A stretch of 64,000 nt of DNA from Thalassococcus arenae (GCF_019104745.1 NZ_JAHRWL010000002.1:124001-188000), one strand, 5' to 3'. Numbered from the stretch's first letter, positions 15,947-28,750 are shown. Notes: generated by a model from the sequence alone, not told the origin. Made by a program: numbers and translations.

Positions 15947-17379
15947 CACTCTGGACGGCGGACGAGGCGGTGAAGGCCACGGGCGGACGGGTGACGGCGG
16001 ACTGGAAGGCGACCGGCGTGTCGATCGACACCCGCACGCTGAAACCCGGAGAGCTGTTCGTGGCGCTCAAGGCGGCGCGGGACGGGCACGACTTCGTCGC
16101 GCAAGCGCTGGAAAAGGGCGCGGCGGCGGCAATGGTCGACCGGGTGCCCGAAGGCATCGCGGCAGACGCCCCGCTGCTGGTCGTGAAGGACGTGCAGACC
16201 GGGCTCGAGGCGCTCGGCCGCGCGGCGCGGGCCCGCAGCCGGGCGCGGGTGGTCGCGGTGACCGGATCGGTCGGCAAGACATCGACCAAGGAAATGCTGC
16301 GCACCGTGCTGGCGGCGCAGGGCGCCGTACATGCCGCCGAAAAAAGCTACAACAATCACTGGGGCGTCCCGCTGACGCTGGCGCGGATGCCGCACGATGC
16401 CGATTTCGCGGTGATCGAGATCGGCATGAACCACCCCGGCGAGATCGCGCCGCTGGCTCGGCTGGCGCGCCCGCACGTGGCGCTGGTGACGATCGTGGCG
16501 CCCGCGCACCTGGCCGCCTTCGAAAGCCTCGAGGGCATCGCCCGGGAAAAGGCGTCGATCTTCGAAGGGTTGGAGCCGCGGGGTGTGGCGATCTACAATG
16601 GCGATCTCGATGTCAGTCCGATCCTCAAGGCCAAGGCCGAAGCCCATGCGGCGCGGGTCATCTCGTTTGGCGAGGCACCGGGGAACCACCACCGGGTGTC
16701 CCATGTCGATCTGCAGGATGCCTGCACGGTGGTGCAGGGTCGCGCCTGGCGGGTGCCTGTGCTGTACAAGGTGATGGTGCCGGGGCGTCATTTCGCGGTG
16801 AACGGCATGGCGGTTCTGGCGACGGTCTCGGCACTTGGTCTCGACATGGCGCTGGCGGTCTCGGCACTGGGACGGTGGTCGCCGGGGCCGGGTCGCGGCG
16901 CCCGCGAAAGGATCGTGCTCGACATCGTGCACCCGCACATGAGCGTCGAACTGATCGACGACGCCTACAATGCAAACCCCGCCTCGATGGGGGCGGCGCT
17001 CGAGGTGCTGGCGGCGGCCGAGCCGCGCAACGACTTGGGCCGGGTCAGCATGGGCCGGCGGATCGCCTATCTGGGCGACATGAAGGAATTGGGCAGAACC
17101 GAGACCGCCCAGCATGCCGCGCTGGCCGAGCTTGCGGCGATGCACCGGATCGACAAGGTGCATTGCATCGGGCCGCTGATGCGGCATCTTCACGAAGCGC
17201 TGCCGCCCGCGCGGCGTGGGCGCTGGACCGAAACCGCAACCGAGATGGCCGAACGCGTGGCGCGTGATCTGGATGCCGGCGACGTGGTTCTGGCCAAGGG
17301 ATCGCTGTCGATGGGGCTGGCCGCCGTGGTTGACGCGATCCGCAAAATGCGCCAAGGCCCTGCGGGCAGTGACGGGTAG
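15943..17379 (+). CDS. murF: UDP-MurNAc-tripeptide:D-alanyl-D-alanine ligase
   Basis: Adds the D-Ala-D-Ala dipeptide, completing UDP-MurNAc-pentapeptide. It is 478 residues. Mur ligase ATP motif VTGSVGKT is at 106-113. Other landmarks are EKSYNNHWGVPLTLAR, EIGMNHPGEI and IDDAYNANPASM. The N-terminal substrate domain contains VSIDTRTLKPGELFVAL. Start is GTG 15943, overlapping the murE stop; translation is coupled. The mraY start lies 12 bases after the stop. Confidence 0.96.
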   Translation: MTLWTADEAVKATGGRVTADWKATGVSIDTRTLKPGELFVALKAARDGHDFVAQALEKGAAAAMVDRVPEGIAADAPLLVVKDVQTGLEALGRAARARSRARVVAVTGSVGKTSTKEMLRTVLAAQGAVHAAEKSYNNHWGVPLTLARMPHDADFAVIEIGMNHPGEIAPLARLARPHVALVTIVAPAHLAAFESLEGIAREKASIFEGLEPRGVAIYNGDLDVSPILKAKAEAHAARVISFGEAPGNHHRVSHVDLQDACTVVQGRAWRVPVLYKVMVPGRHFAVNGMAVLATVSALGLDMALAVSALGRWSPGPGRGARERIVLDIVHPHMSVELIDDAYNANPASMGAALEVLAAAEPRNDLGRVSMGRRIAYLGDMKELGRTETAQHAALAELAAMHRIDKVHCIGPLMRHLHEALPPARRGRWTETATEMAERVARDLDAGDVVLAKGSLSMGLAAVVDAIRKMRQGPAGSDG

Positions 17380-17391
17380 GGGACAGGTGCG

Positions 17392-18474
17392 ATGCTTTAC
17401 TGGCTGACGGCCCTCAGCGATGGCGGCGATTTCTTCAACCTCTTCCGCTACATCACCTTTCGTGCCGGTGGCGCATTCCTGACCGCGCTGGTCTTCGGAT
17501 TCCTGTTCGGCAGACCGCTGATCAACGTGCTGCGCCGCAAGCAGGGCAAGGGCCAGCCGATCCGCGAAGACGGACCCGAAGGGCATTTCGTCAAGGCCGG
17601 AACGCCGACGATGGGCGGTTTGCTGATCGTCGGAGCGCTGCTGACTTCGACCCTGCTCTGGGCGCGCCTGGACAACCCCTTCGTGATGATGGTGCTGTTC
17701 GTCACCATGAGTTTCGCCGCCATCGGCTTTGCCGACGATTTCGCCAAGGTGTCGAAACAGAATTCCGCCGGCGTGTCCGGACGGGTGCGCCTTCTGCTGG
17801 GCTTCCTGATCGCCGGGCTGGCGGGATGGTGGGCGGCGACCTATCACCCCGAAGCGCTGTCGAACCGGCTGGCCTTTCCGGTCTTCAAGGACACGCTGTT
17901 GAACATGGGCCTGATGTTCATCCCGTTCGCGATGATCGTGATCGTGGGTGCCGCCAACGCGGTGAACCTGACCGACGGGCTGGACGGGCTGGCCATCATG
18001 CCGGTGATGATCGCGGCCGGCACGCTGGGCGTGATCGCCTATGCGGTGGGGCGGGTCGACTTCACCGAATATCTCGACGTGCATTACGTGCCCGGGACCG
18101 GTGAGATCCTAATCTTCACCGCCGGGCTGATCGGCGGTGGCCTGGGCTTTCTTTGGTACAACGCGCCGCCCGCGGCGGTTTTCATGGGCGATACCGGGTC
18201 GCTGGCTCTTGGCGGGGCGTTGGGTGCGATCGCGGTGGCCACCAAGCACGAGATCGTTCTGGCCATCGTGGGCGGTCTGTTCGTCGTCGAGGCGCTGAGC
18301 GTCATCATCCAGGTGCTGTATTTCAAGCGCACCGGCAAGCGTGTCTTCCTGATGGCGCCGATCCATCACCATTACGAGAAGAAGGGCTGGGCCGAGCCGC
18401 AGATCGTGATCCGGTTCTGGATCATTTCGCTGATCCTGGCGATCATCGGTCTGGCCACGCTCAAGGTGCGCTGA
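17392..18474 (+). CDS. mraY: Phospho-MurNAc-pentapeptide translocase (lipid I synthase)
   Basis: Integral inner-membrane enzyme that transfers phospho-MurNAc-pentapeptide to undecaprenyl phosphate. It is 360 residues with about ten membrane segments. The catalytic Asp pair is D115-D116 in [21 protein letters not shown] and the HHHYEKKGW motif ([13 protein letters not shown]) are also present. The N-terminus [24 protein letters not shown] is as in the family. An SD (GGGGACAGG) precedes ATG 17392. Confidence 0.97.
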   Translation: MLYWLTALSDGGDFFNLFRYITFRAGGAFLTALVFGFLFGRPLINVLRRKQGKGQPIREDGPEGHFVKAGTPTMGGLLIVGALLTSTLLWARLDNPFVMMVLFVTMSFAAIGFADDFAKVSKQNSAGVSGRVRLLLGFLIAGLAGWWAATYHPEALSNRLAFPVFKDTLLNMGLMFIPFAMIVIVGAANAVNLTDGLDGLAIMPVMIAAGTLGVIAYAVGRVDFTEYLDVHYVPGTGEILIFTAGLIGGGLGFLWYNAPPAAVFMGDTGSLALGGALGAIAVATKHEIVLAIVGGLFVVEALSVIIQVLYFKRTGKRVFLMAPIHHHYEKKGWAEPQIVIRFWIISLILAIIGLATLKVR

Positions 18475-18486
18475 CCCATCGGTGCG

Positions 18487-18507
18487 GGCCTGCGGCCCGC
18501 GCAGGCC
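18487..18507 (+). terminator. Inverted repeat after mraY, possible terminator
   Basis: GGCCTGCG (18487-18494) and CGCAGGCC (18500-18507) form an 8-bp stem with loop GCCCG, starting 12 bases after the mraY stop. No U-run follows, so termination strength is unclear. Confidence 0.4.
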
Positions 18508-18541
18508 GTCTCGTCCGCCACCTTTGGTGTCGTCCTCGGAT

Positions 18542-18593
18542 GCGAGGGGCCGGCCCCTCGCGCTCCCCGGAGTTTGTCCGGCAAGATGAAGAG
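18542..18593 (+). repeat. R-family palindromic repeat, copy 1
   Basis: A perfect 20-base palindrome (GCGAGGGGCCGGCCCCTCGC) is followed by GCTCCCCGGAGTTTGTCCGG and CAAGATGAAGAG. It lies between mraY and the BciB-like gene. The same layout recurs at 41689 (plus) and, inverted, at 39131 and 46271. Confidence 0.8.
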
Positions 18594-18655
18594 ATCGGTT
18601 GGTGCGCCCTGCAATGTCAACTAAGCTTGACAGATATGGTTGTCAGGAGGCGCGC

Positions 18656-19879
18656 ATGGATGGCGGGGCAGGCGGCATGGCGGTGCCGCGGATCGGTGGC
18701 GCGGCGCGGCCGGGTCTGTGCACCGATTGCGGGGTGAGCCGGATCGGCGACGGCAAGGCCTGCGGACGGGCCTGCCAGTTCATCGCGCCGGATTACCCCG
18801 GGCTGGAGCGCGCCGTGCATGGCCGCGAGGCGGGCGCGGGTGACGAGGCGTTTTTCGGTGTCACGCAGGCGATGGTCCGGGCGCGGCTCGAACCCGCGGC
18901 GGAAGGCGCGCAATGGTCGGGCCTGACCACGGCGCTGGCGGCGGCGTTGTTGCGCGCGGGTGCGGTGGATGCGGTCATCGCCACGGCGCCGGACCCGTCG
19001 GATCGCTGGAAACCGATGCCGGTCATCGTCACGCGGGCCGAGGACATGGCGGCCTGCAGAGGCATGCGGATGGGGTTTTCGCCGCTGCTGGCGGCGCTGC
19101 CACCGGCCATCGCGGCCGGGTACCGGCGGTTGGCGGTGATCGGCATTCCCTGCCAGGTCTACGCGTTGCGTGCGCTCGAGGCCGAGCTGGGACTCGAGGC
19201 GCTGTATGTCATCGGCACGCCCTGTTCGGACAACACCGGCACGGAGCGCTTCCACGAATTCCTGGCGCGGCTGGACGCCCGGCCCGAGACGATTTCCTAT
19301 CTCGAGTTCCGTGCGGATTACCGGGTCGAGTTGCGGTTCGATGACGGGCGCAAGCCGCGCTTCATCCCGTTTCTCAAGCTGCCGCTGTCGGACTTGCCGG
19401 CGGATTTCTTTCCGATGACCTGCAAGACCTGCGTCGATTATACCAACCGGCTCGCGGATATCACCGTGGGCTACATGGGCGGTGACGGCGACCAGTGGGT
19501 GATCGCGCGCAATCCGCGCGGCGCCGCGATGCTGGCGGCCTTGGGCGACAGGGTCGCGACCCGGCCGCTGACCGACCGGGGCAGGCGCGACGGGGCGGTC
19601 CGTGGGTTCCTTGCGAATACTGTGCGCGCGGCCGGCGGGCTGCCCTTGCGCCGCATGCCGGGCTGGCTGCGCCCCATCGCGGCCTGGCTGCAGCCGCGGG
19701 TCGGGCCGCGCGGGCTGGAATTCGCCCGCACGCGGGTCGAGATGAAGGCGATCGAGACCGTGCTGCACCTGCGCCGCAGCCATCCCGCGAAGATGAAGAA
19801 CATGGTGCCGGACCATGTCTGGCGGCTGGCGGCGCGCTACGGCCTGATGCCGGAACCGGGCGAACGGCGCGACGGCTGA
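18656..19879 (+). CDS. FrhB-family flavo-iron-sulfur reductase, BciB/HCAR-like
   Basis: A 407-residue protein of the coenzyme F420 hydrogenase beta-subunit (FrhB) superfamily. The detailed pattern is closest, from memory, to ferredoxin-dependent 8-vinyl reductase BciB and 7-hydroxymethyl-chlorophyll a reductase: EGAQWSGL, PMPVIVTRAEDM, LAVIGIPCQVYALRALE, YVIGTPCSDN, MTCKTCVDYTNRLADITVGYMGG. Cysteines 22, 25, 36 and 40 near the N-terminus and those in GTPC and TCKTC can ligate Fe-S clusters; FAD is expected. No bacteriochlorophyll gene is in the window, so the substrate is unknown. Excellent SD (CAGGAGG) before ATG 18656. It sits between mraY and murD but has no known cell-wall role. Confidence 0.75.
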   Translation: MDGGAGGMAVPRIGGAARPGLCTDCGVSRIGDGKACGRACQFIAPDYPGLERAVHGREAGAGDEAFFGVTQAMVRARLEPAAEGAQWSGLTTALAAALLRAGAVDAVIATAPDPSDRWKPMPVIVTRAEDMAACRGMRMGFSPLLAALPPAIAAGYRRLAVIGIPCQVYALRALEAELGLEALYVIGTPCSDNTGTERFHEFLARLDARPETISYLEFRADYRVELRFDDGRKPRFIPFLKLPLSDLPADFFPMTCKTCVDYTNRLADITVGYMGGDGDQWVIARNPRGAAMLAALGDRVATRPLTDRGRRDGAVRGFLANTVRAAGGLPLRRMPGWLRPIAAWLQPRVGPRGLEFARTRVEMKAIETVLHLRRSHPAKMKNMVPDHVWRLAARYGLMPEPGERRDG

Positions 19880-19946
19880 ACGCCAATCCCCGCTTTTCCC
19901 GGACCGCGACCTGCGCTAGCCATGGCGGCGCAACAGGGGGGAAGGC

Positions 19947-21344
19947 ATGATCCCGGTCAGAGGTTTCGAAGGGCAGAACGTGGCAGTGCTGGGGCTGGGC
20001 CGGTCGGGCCTGTCGGCGGCGCGGGCGCTGCAGGCGGGTGGCGCGATGGTCCTGGCCTGGGATGACAACCCGGCGGCGCGCGACCGTGCCGAGGCCGAGG
20101 GTTTCACGCTGCGTGATTTGACCCGTCAGGGCGCCTTCGGCGATATCGCCAGCCTGGTGGTCAGCCCCGGCATCCCCCATCTCTATCCCGCGCCCAATCC
20201 GGTCATCGCCGCCGCGTGGGAGGCCGGGGTGCCTGTGGACAACGATATCGGGCTGTTCTTCCGTTCGCTGGGATTGTCGGACTGGGCCGGCCACGACACG
20301 CCGCCGCGGGTCATTGCGGTGACCGGGTCGAACGGCAAGTCCACCACATCGGCGCTGATCCACCACCTGCTGTGTGCCGTGGGGCGCGAAAGCCAGCTGG
20401 CCGGGAATATCGGTCGCGGCGTGCTGGACATCGACCCGCCCGGCGATGGCGGCGTGGTGGTGCTGGAGCTGTCCAGCTACCAGACCGACCTGGCGCGCGC
20501 ATTGACGCCGGATGTGGCGGTTTTCACCAACCTGTCGCCCGATCACCTGGATCGTCATGCCGGGCTGGGCGGATATTTCGCAGCCAAGCGCAGGCTTTTC
20601 GCCGAAGGCGGGCCGGACCGCGCCGTCATCGGCGTCGACGAGGCCGAGGGTCGCTACATGGCCAACCAACTGGCCGAGGGCCCGGCGGACGACCGGGTGA
20701 TCCGGGTCTCGGTCGGGCGCAAGCTGACAGGGCCGGGTTGGCAGGTCTTCGCGCGCAAGGGGTTCCTGGCCGAATGGCGCAAGGGCCGGCAGGTGGCGGC
20801 GATCGATCTGCGGGACATCACCGGCCTGCCCGGCGCGCACAACCACCAGAATGCCTGCGCCGCCTATGCCGCGCTGCGCGCGCTCGGTGCCGCCCCGCGC
20901 GAGATCGAGGCCGGCCTGCACAGTTTCGCCGGTCTGCCGCACCGCAGCCAGACGATCGCGGAGCGCGACGGCGTGCGCTTCGTCAACGACAGCAAGGCCA
21001 CCAACGTGGATGCGGCGCTCAAGGCGCTGCTGGCCTTCGACCGCATCCGCTGGATCTGCGGCGGGCTGATGAAGGAAGGCGGGCTGGCCGGCCTTGCGCC
21101 GGGTCTCGGCCATGTCGCCAAGGCCTATGTCATCGGACGCGAGGCCGAGGGCTTTGCGCTGCAGCTGTCGGGGATCGAGGCCGAGATCTGCACCACGATG
21201 GAGGTGGCCGTCGCCCGCGCCGCCGCGGAAGCGCAGCCCGGCGAGGTGGTGCTGCTGGCGCCTGCGGCCGCCAGTTTCGACCAGTACGACAATTTCGAGA
21301 AGCGTGGCGAGGATTTCGCCGCGCGGGTCGCCGCCCTCGGCTGA
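19947..21344 (+). CDS. murD: UDP-N-acetylmuramoyl-L-alanine:D-glutamate ligase
   Basis: Adds D-glutamate to UDP-MurNAc-L-Ala. It is 465 residues. The N-terminal Rossmann domain has [17 protein letters not shown] (12-28). The ATP motif VTGSNGKST is at 125-133. [25 protein letters not shown] and the C-terminal [19 protein letters not shown] are family signatures. ATG 19947 is preceded by GGGGGGAAGG. Its stop is two bases from the end of the convergent ldh gene. Confidence 0.97.
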   Translation: MIPVRGFEGQNVAVLGLGRSGLSAARALQAGGAMVLAWDDNPAARDRAEAEGFTLRDLTRQGAFGDIASLVVSPGIPHLYPAPNPVIAAAWEAGVPVDNDIGLFFRSLGLSDWAGHDTPPRVIAVTGSNGKSTTSALIHHLLCAVGRESQLAGNIGRGVLDIDPPGDGGVVVLELSSYQTDLARALTPDVAVFTNLSPDHLDRHAGLGGYFAAKRRLFAEGGPDRAVIGVDEAEGRYMANQLAEGPADDRVIRVSVGRKLTGPGWQVFARKGFLAEWRKGRQVAAIDLRDITGLPGAHNHQNACAAYAALRALGAAPREIEAGLHSFAGLPHRSQTIAERDGVRFVNDSKATNVDAALKALLAFDRIRWICGGLMKEGGLAGLAPGLGHVAKAYVIGREAEGFALQLSGIEAEICTTMEVAVARAAAEAQPGEVVLLAPAAASFDQYDNFEKRGEDFAARVAALG

Positions 21345-21346
21345 GG

Positions 21347-23510
<2,164 letters not shown>

Positions 23511-23667
23511 GCGCGCAGCGATGCAGCAAAACGTCCGATTCTCCCAGAGTTCGGTACAAATTGCTGACGGACGATCACAATGCTGGCCTGAGTCGCCAAG
23601 TTGGGCTAGACTGCGCGCAGACCCGGCGAACGGGCATTGGCGGTTGAGGCAGTGAAGCGGTGATCCC

Positions 23668-24834
23668 ATGACGGAAATGGTCTATGGTTCCGTGCCGGTG
23701 CGCGATGGCGAACCGGTTCTTCCAAAATGGTGGCGGACGGTCGACCGGTGGTCGCTCAGCTGCATCCTGATGCTGTTCGGCATGGGTATCCTGCTGGGCC
23801 TCGCGGCCTCGCCGCCGCTGGCCGAACGCAACGGTTTCGCGCCGTTTCACTATGTCCAGCGCCAGGCGTTTTTCGGCGGGCTGGCGATCACGGCGATGCT
23901 GATCACTTCGATGATGTCGCCCACGGTCGTGCGGCGGCTGGCCTCGCTGGGCTTCGTGATCGCGTTCATCGCGCTGGCGCTGCTGCCGTTCTTCGGCACC
24001 GATTTCGGCAAGGGCGCGGTGCGCTGGTATTCGCTGGGCTTCGCCAGCGTGCAGCCATCGGAATTCCTGAAGCCCGCCTTCGTCATCGTCGCCGCCTGGA
24101 TGATGGCCGGCGCTCAGGAATTGGGCGGGCCTCCCGGGCGGAGCTATTCGTTCATCCTGACCATCGCCATCGTGCTGATGCTGGCCTTCCAGCCGGATTT
24201 CGGCCAGGCCTGCCTGGTGCTGTTCGGCTGGGGCGTGATGTGGTTCGTCGGCGGCGCACCGATGCTGCTTTTGCTGTGCCTGGCGGGCGTGGTCGTTTTC
24301 GCCGGCACGCTGGCCTACGAGAATTCCGAACATTTCGCCCGCCGCATCGACGGCTTTCTGAGCGCCGAAGTCGATCCGACAACGCAGCTGGGCTATGCCA
24401 CGAACGCCATCCGCGAAGGCGGCTTCTTTGGCGTGGGCGTCGGTGAAGGCCAGGTGAAATGGAGCTTGCCGGACGCCCATACCGATTTCATCATCGCCGT
24501 CGCAGCCGAGGAATACGGCCTGATCATGGTGTTGGCGATCATCACGCTATACGCCACGGTCGTGGTGCGTTCGATGGTTCGGCTGATGCGCGAGCGTGAC
24601 CCGTTCATCCGTCTTGCCGGCACCGGGCTGGCCGCGATGTTCGGTGTGCAGGCGATGATCAACATGGGCGTGGCGGTGCGGCTGTTGCCGGCCAAGGGCA
24701 TGACGCTGCCCTTTGTCAGCTACGGCGGGTCGTCGCTGATCGCCGCGGGCATCGGCGTCGGCATGCTGCTGGCCTTCACCCGGACCCGTCCGCAGGGCGA
24801 GATCGGCGATATCCTGCGGGCGCGGATGCGGTGA
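23668..24834 (+). CDS. ftsW: SEDS peptidoglycan glycosyltransferase FtsW
   Basis: Polymerises lipid II into septal glycan with FtsI. It is 388 residues with about ten membrane segments. Family landmarks are GKGAVRWYSLGFASVQPSEFLKP (near 112-134), FQPDFGQACL, the extracellular GVGVGEGQVKWSLPDAHTDFI loop and LPFVSYGGSSLIA near the C-terminus. ATG 23668 begins MTEMVYGSVPVRDG. The 157-base gap to the divergent flavoprotein gene must contain a promoter for this second part of the dcw cluster, but I cannot place it with confidence. Confidence 0.96.
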   Translation: MTEMVYGSVPVRDGEPVLPKWWRTVDRWSLSCILMLFGMGILLGLAASPPLAERNGFAPFHYVQRQAFFGGLAITAMLITSMMSPTVVRRLASLGFVIAFIALALLPFFGTDFGKGAVRWYSLGFASVQPSEFLKPAFVIVAAWMMAGAQELGGPPGRSYSFILTIAIVLMLAFQPDFGQACLVLFGWGVMWFVGGAPMLLLLCLAGVVVFAGTLAYENSEHFARRIDGFLSAEVDPTTQLGYATNAIREGGFFGVGVGEGQVKWSLPDAHTDFIIAVAAEEYGLIMVLAIITLYATVVVRSMVRLMRERDPFIRLAGTGLAAMFGVQAMINMGVAVRLLPAKGMTLPFVSYGGSSLIAAGIGVGMLLAFTRTRPQGEIGDILRARMR

Positions 24835-24915
24835 ACGAATGCCGCGAACTCCCCCGATTGCCCCAACGGGACACATGCGATACGGGAGGCCGATACGTGG
24901 CGGTGAGGTGAGGTG

Positions 24916-26034
24916 ATGGCGGAAGGCAGGCCCTTGTTGGTGATGGCAGCGGGCGGCACGGGCGGGCACATGTTCCCCGCCCAGGCGCTGGCCGAGGTCA
25001 TGCTGGCACGTGGCTGGCGGGTCAAGCTGTCGACCGACGCGCGCGGCGCGCGCTATACCGGTGCCTTTCCGGACGGGGTCGAGATCGAGCAGGTCGCCTC
25101 TGCCACCTTCGCGCGCGGCGGGCTCGCGGCCAAGGCGCTGGCGCCGTTCCGCATCCTGGCCGGCACCGTGTCGATGGCGATGCGCATGCTGCGCGACCGG
25201 CCGGATGCCGTGGTGGGTTTCGGCGGCTACCCGTCGATCCCGGCGCTTGGTGCGGCGTGGATGCTGCGGCTGCCGCGAATGATCCACGAACAGAACGGCG
25301 TGCTTGGCCGGGTCAACCGGGTCTTCGCCAAGCGGGTGCATGCGGTCGCCTGCGGCACCTGGCCGACGGATCTGCCCGAAGGCGTCGAGGGCATCCATAC
25401 CGGCAACCCGGTGCGCGCTGCGGTGCTGGAACGCGCCGCTGCGCCCTATATCCCGCCCGGCGATTACCCGATGCAGATCCTGGTGATCGGCGGCAGCCAG
25501 GGCGCGCGCATCCTGTCGGATGTCGTGCCCCCCGCGGTCGCGGCGCTGCCGATGGACCTGTTGCGCCACCTGCGTGTCAGTCACCAGGCCCGCGACGAGG
25601 ATGCCGAGCGCGTGGCCGCCTATTACGCCGAACAGGGTATCGACGCCGAGGTGCAGCCGTTTTTCACCGATGTGCCCGCCCGGATGAGCGAAGCGCAACT
25701 GGTGGTGTCGCGCTCGGGCGCGTCCAGCGTCGCCGATATCGGCGTGATCGGACGGCCATCGGTGCTGGTGCCTTACGCGGCCGCGGCGGGCGATCACCAG
25801 ATGGCCAATGCGCAGGGGCTGGTGGATGCGGGTGCGGCGATCCGCATCCCGGAACGACACCTGAGCGTGGACAGCATGACCGAGGCGCTGGCCGCGGTCC
25901 TTACCAATCCAGACGGCGCGATGCAGATGTCGATCGCCGCCGTCCGCAGCAGCAAGCCCGAAGCCGCCGAAGCGCTGGCCGGTCTTGTGCAACACCTGGC
26001 AGGAGACGAGGGCAATGAAGGATCTGGAACTTGA
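24916..26034 (+). CDS. murG: UDP-GlcNAc:lipid I N-acetylglucosaminyltransferase
   Basis: Makes lipid II by adding GlcNAc to lipid I at the inner face of the membrane. It is 372 residues. The N-terminal [15 protein letters not shown] motif and [11 protein letters not shown] bind lipid I and membrane; [25 protein letters not shown] and [12 protein letters not shown] complete the GT-B fold signatures. ATG 24916 is chosen; GTG 24913 in the same frame adds one residue. The repeated GGTGAGGTGAGGTG upstream provides the SD. Confidence 0.96.
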   Translation: MAEGRPLLVMAAGGTGGHMFPAQALAEVMLARGWRVKLSTDARGARYTGAFPDGVEIEQVASATFARGGLAAKALAPFRILAGTVSMAMRMLRDRPDAVVGFGGYPSIPALGAAWMLRLPRMIHEQNGVLGRVNRVFAKRVHAVACGTWPTDLPEGVEGIHTGNPVRAAVLERAAAPYIPPGDYPMQILVIGGSQGARILSDVVPPAVAALPMDLLRHLRVSHQARDEDAERVAAYYAEQGIDAEVQPFFTDVPARMSEAQLVVSRSGASSVADIGVIGRPSVLVPYAAAAGDHQMANAQGLVDAGAAIRIPERHLSVDSMTEALAAVLTNPDGAMQMSIAAVRSSKPEAAEALAGLVQHLAGDEGNEGSGT

Positions 26035-26047
26035 ACGGAGCGCGGTG

Positions 26048-27445
26048 ATGATGGGCGCGACCAAGCTGCCCGGCGATGTGGGTCCGATCCATTTCGTCGG
26101 GATCGGCGGCATCGGCATGTCGGGCATCGCCGAGGTGCTCTTGAACCACGGCTATGTGGTGCAGGGCTCGGATCTGAAGCGGTCGAAGATCACCGAACGG
26201 CTGGAAAGCCTTGGCGCGCTTGTCTTCGAAGGCCAGCGGGCCGAAAACCTGGAAGCCGCCGAAGTGGTGGTCGTCTCGAGCGCGATCAAGCCGGGCAACC
26301 CCGAACTGGACGAGGCGCGCAAGCGCGGCCTGCCGGTCGTGCGCCGGGCCGAGATGCTGGCCGAGCTCATGCGGCTCAAGTCCAACGTCGCCATCGCCGG
26401 CACCCACGGCAAGACCACGACCACGACGATGGTGGCGACGTTGCTGGATGCCGGCGGGTTCGATCCGACCGTGGTCAATGGCGGCATCATCCACGCCTAT
26501 GGCAGCAACGCGCGGATGGGGCAGGGCGAATGGATGGTGGTCGAGGCCGACGAGAGCGACGGCACCTTCAACCGCCTGCCCGCGACCATCGCCATCGTCA
26601 CCAATATCGATCCCGAGCACATGGAGCACTGGGGCAGCATCGAGAACCTGCGCAAGGGGTTCCTGGATTTCGTGTCGAACATCCCGTTCTACGGCATCGC
26701 CGTGTGCTGCACCGATCACCCCGAAGTGCAGGCACTGGTCGGCAAGCTGACCGACCGCCGCGTGATGACCTATGGCTTCAACGCCCAGGCGGACGTGCGT
26801 GCGGTGAACCTGCGCTACGAAAAGGGCGTTGCGCATTTCGACGTCGCCCTGCAGGCCGAAGAGACCGTGATCGAGGGCTGCACCCTGCCGATGCCGGGCG
26901 ACCACAACGTCAGCAACGCGCTGTCGGCGGTGGCCGTGGCGCGGCATCTGGGCATGACGGCGGACGAAATCCGCACCGCGCTGGCCAAGTTCGGCGGCGT
27001 CAACCGCCGTTTCACCAAGGTGGGCGAAGTGGGCGGCGTCACCGTGATCGACGATTACGGCCACCACCCGGTGGAAATCGCCGCCGTGCTCAAGGCCGCA
27101 CGGCAGGCGACCGAAGGCCGCGTGATCGCCGTGCACCAGCCGCATCGCTATACCCGCCTATCGCATCATTTCGAGGATTTCTGCGCCTGCTTCAACGAGG
27201 CCGACGTGGTCGCGATCGCCGAGGTCTATGCCGCGGGCGAGGCGCCGATCGAGGGCGCGAGCCGCGATGACCTGGTGGCGGGCCTGGTGCGCCATGGCCA
27301 TCGCCATGCCCGCGCCATCGTCGACGAGGACGATCTGGAACGGCTGGTGCGCGAACAGGCGCAACCCGGCGACATGGTGGTCTGCCTGGGCGCGGGCACG
27401 ATCAGCGCCTGGGCGCACGGGCTGGTCGAGCGGCTGGCCGGGTAA
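26048..27445 (+). CDS. murC: UDP-N-acetylmuramate:L-alanine ligase
   Basis: First Mur ligase; adds L-alanine to UDP-MurNAc. With this start it has 465 residues. [17 protein letters not shown] (12-28) is the N-terminal nucleotide-binding motif; GTHGKTT is at 118-124. [22 protein letters not shown] and [10 protein letters not shown] follow. Two starts are possible. ATG 26048 (tandem ATGATG, preceded by CGGAGCGCGGTG) gives the length usual for Rhodobacteraceae. ATG 26015, preceded by AGGAGACGAGGGCA, adds 11 residues and would overlap murG by 20 bases. Both have an SD; I prefer 26048 on homology. Confidence 0.95.
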   Translation: MMGATKLPGDVGPIHFVGIGGIGMSGIAEVLLNHGYVVQGSDLKRSKITERLESLGALVFEGQRAENLEAAEVVVVSSAIKPGNPELDEARKRGLPVVRRAEMLAELMRLKSNVAIAGTHGKTTTTTMVATLLDAGGFDPTVVNGGIIHAYGSNARMGQGEWMVVEADESDGTFNRLPATIAIVTNIDPEHMEHWGSIENLRKGFLDFVSNIPFYGIAVCCTDHPEVQALVGKLTDRRVMTYGFNAQADVRAVNLRYEKGVAHFDVALQAEETVIEGCTLPMPGDHNVSNALSAVAVARHLGMTADEIRTALAKFGGVNRRFTKVGEVGGVTVIDDYGHHPVEIAAVLKAARQATEGRVIAVHQPHRYTRLSHHFEDFCACFNEADVVAIAEVYAAGEAPIEGASRDDLVAGLVRHGHRHARAIVDEDDLERLVREQAQPGDMVVCLGAGTISAWAHGLVERLAG

Positions 27446-27565
27446 CCCGCGAAGCCCGGCGCGCGATCCCGGTTCTTGCCGGCGGCACCCGGGTTCCGGG
27501 CGGCGTTGACCTGCGTCATGGCCTTGAACCCTGCCGGATGCTGTCCTGGGCGGGAAAGGAACGCC

Positions 27566-28750
27566 ATGTCCGACCAGTTGAAACGCCGGATCGGCCCGGT
27601 TCTGCTGACGCTTTACGGGATCGGCATCATGGTCGGCGCGGGCATCTACGTGCTGACCGGCGCCGCCGCCGGGGCTGCCGGTGTCTGGGCGCCTTTGGCC
27701 TTTGTCCTGGCGGCCGTCGTCGCGGTGCCGACCGCGCTCAGCTTCTGCGAGCTGTCGGTGCGTATCCCCGAAGCGGCGGCGGACAGTTCCTATATCGAGA
27801 AGGGCCTGAACCGCCACGCGCTGGCGGTGCTGGTGGGATGGATCAATATCGTCGCCGGAACCGTGGCCGCCGCGGCGGTGCTGCGCGGCGGGGTGGGATA
27901 CCTGCTGGCACTGGTCGATCTGCCCTTCGTCTGGGCGGTGATCGGACTGGGCGCGGCGCTGACCGTCGTCGCCATCGTCGGCGTGGTCGAAAGCCTGGCC
28001 TTTGCCGCGGTGCTGACGCTGGTCGAGGTGCTGGGACTTGCGCTGGTGATCGGTGCCGGTTTTTCCGCCGAGCCGGTTGCGGACTGGACCCTGCCGGCGC
28101 CCGCGCCGCATTGGGCCGGGATCATGACGGCGACGGTCTTTGCTTTCTTCGCATATATCGGGTTCGACGACATGGCCAACATGGCCGAAGAAGCCCGCGA
28201 TCCGGGTCGCACGATGCCGCGTGCCATCCTGGCGGCATTGACCGTTACGGGCATTCTCTATTGCCTGGTGGCGCTCGCCGCGGTGCGGGTGGTACCGCAA
28301 GACGTTCTGGGCGCCTCGGAACGCCCGCTGGCCATCGTCTGGGAAGCGGGAACCGGGCGATCCGGCGCGTTCCTGTCGGCCATCGCCGTGGCGGCGGCGC
28401 TGAACGGGGTGCTGGCGCAGATCGTCATGGCCAGCCGGGTCCTGTTCGGCCTGGGCAAGCGGTCGCGCGCGCTGGCGGTATTCCGTTCGGCGCATCCGCG
28501 GTTCGGCACGCCGGTTCTGGCATCGCTTCTGGTCGGGGTTTCGGTGGTCGGCGCGGCGATGACCCTGCCGGTCGCCACCCTGGCCGAATTCACCAGCCAA
28601 GCCTTGCTGATCGTCTTTTCGCTGGTCAACGCGTCACTGATCGCGCTGGACCGACGGGAACGGGCGCGCGGCTTCGACGTGGCCCATTGGGTGCCCTGGC
28701 TGGGGCTGTTCGCGTGCCTGGCGGCTTTCTTCGGGTCGTTCTGGGGCTGA
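27566..28750 (+). CDS. APC-family amino acid permease
   Basis: A 394-residue inner-membrane transporter of the amino acid-polyamine-organocation superfamily with about eleven to twelve membrane segments. The first segment has the substrate-binding motif GIGIMVGAGIYVLTGAAAG (residues 17-35). FAYIGFDDMANMAEEARDPGRTMPRAI is the characteristic cytoplasmic loop region of cationic/neutral amino acid permeases. The substrate cannot be read from sequence. A good SD (GGAAAGGA) precedes ATG 27566. It separates murC from murB on the same strand; the 120-base gap before it and the 105-base gap after suggest its own transcript is possible. Confidence 0.85.
   Translation: MSDQLKRRIGPVLLTLYGIGIMVGAGIYVLTGAAAGAAGVWAPLAFVLAAVVAVPTALSFCELSVRIPEAAADSSYIEKGLNRHALAVLVGWINIVAGTVAAAAVLRGGVGYLLALVDLPFVWAVIGLGAALTVVAIVGVVESLAFAAVLTLVEVLGLALVIGAGFSAEPVADWTLPAPAPHWAGIMTATVFAFFAYIGFDDMANMAEEARDPGRTMPRAILAALTVTGILYCLVALAAVRVVPQDVLGASERPLAIVWEAGTGRSGAFLSAIAVAAALNGVLAQIVMASRVLFGLGKRSRALAVFRSAHPRFGTPVLASLLVGVSVVGAAMTLPVATLAEFTSQALLIVFSLVNASLIALDRRERARGFDVAHWVPWLGLFACLAAFFGSFWG

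Noticed and set aside
12547-18084. Several 650-850-codon minus-strand frames opposite ftsI-murE-murF-mraY
   Set aside because: Same reasoning: shadow composition, no SD, and full coverage by conserved dcw genes.
18656-19879. Annotation as a true F420-dependent hydrogenase subunit
   Set aside because: The motifs match the BciB/HCAR branch, and no F420 biosynthesis or hydrogenase partner gene is nearby.
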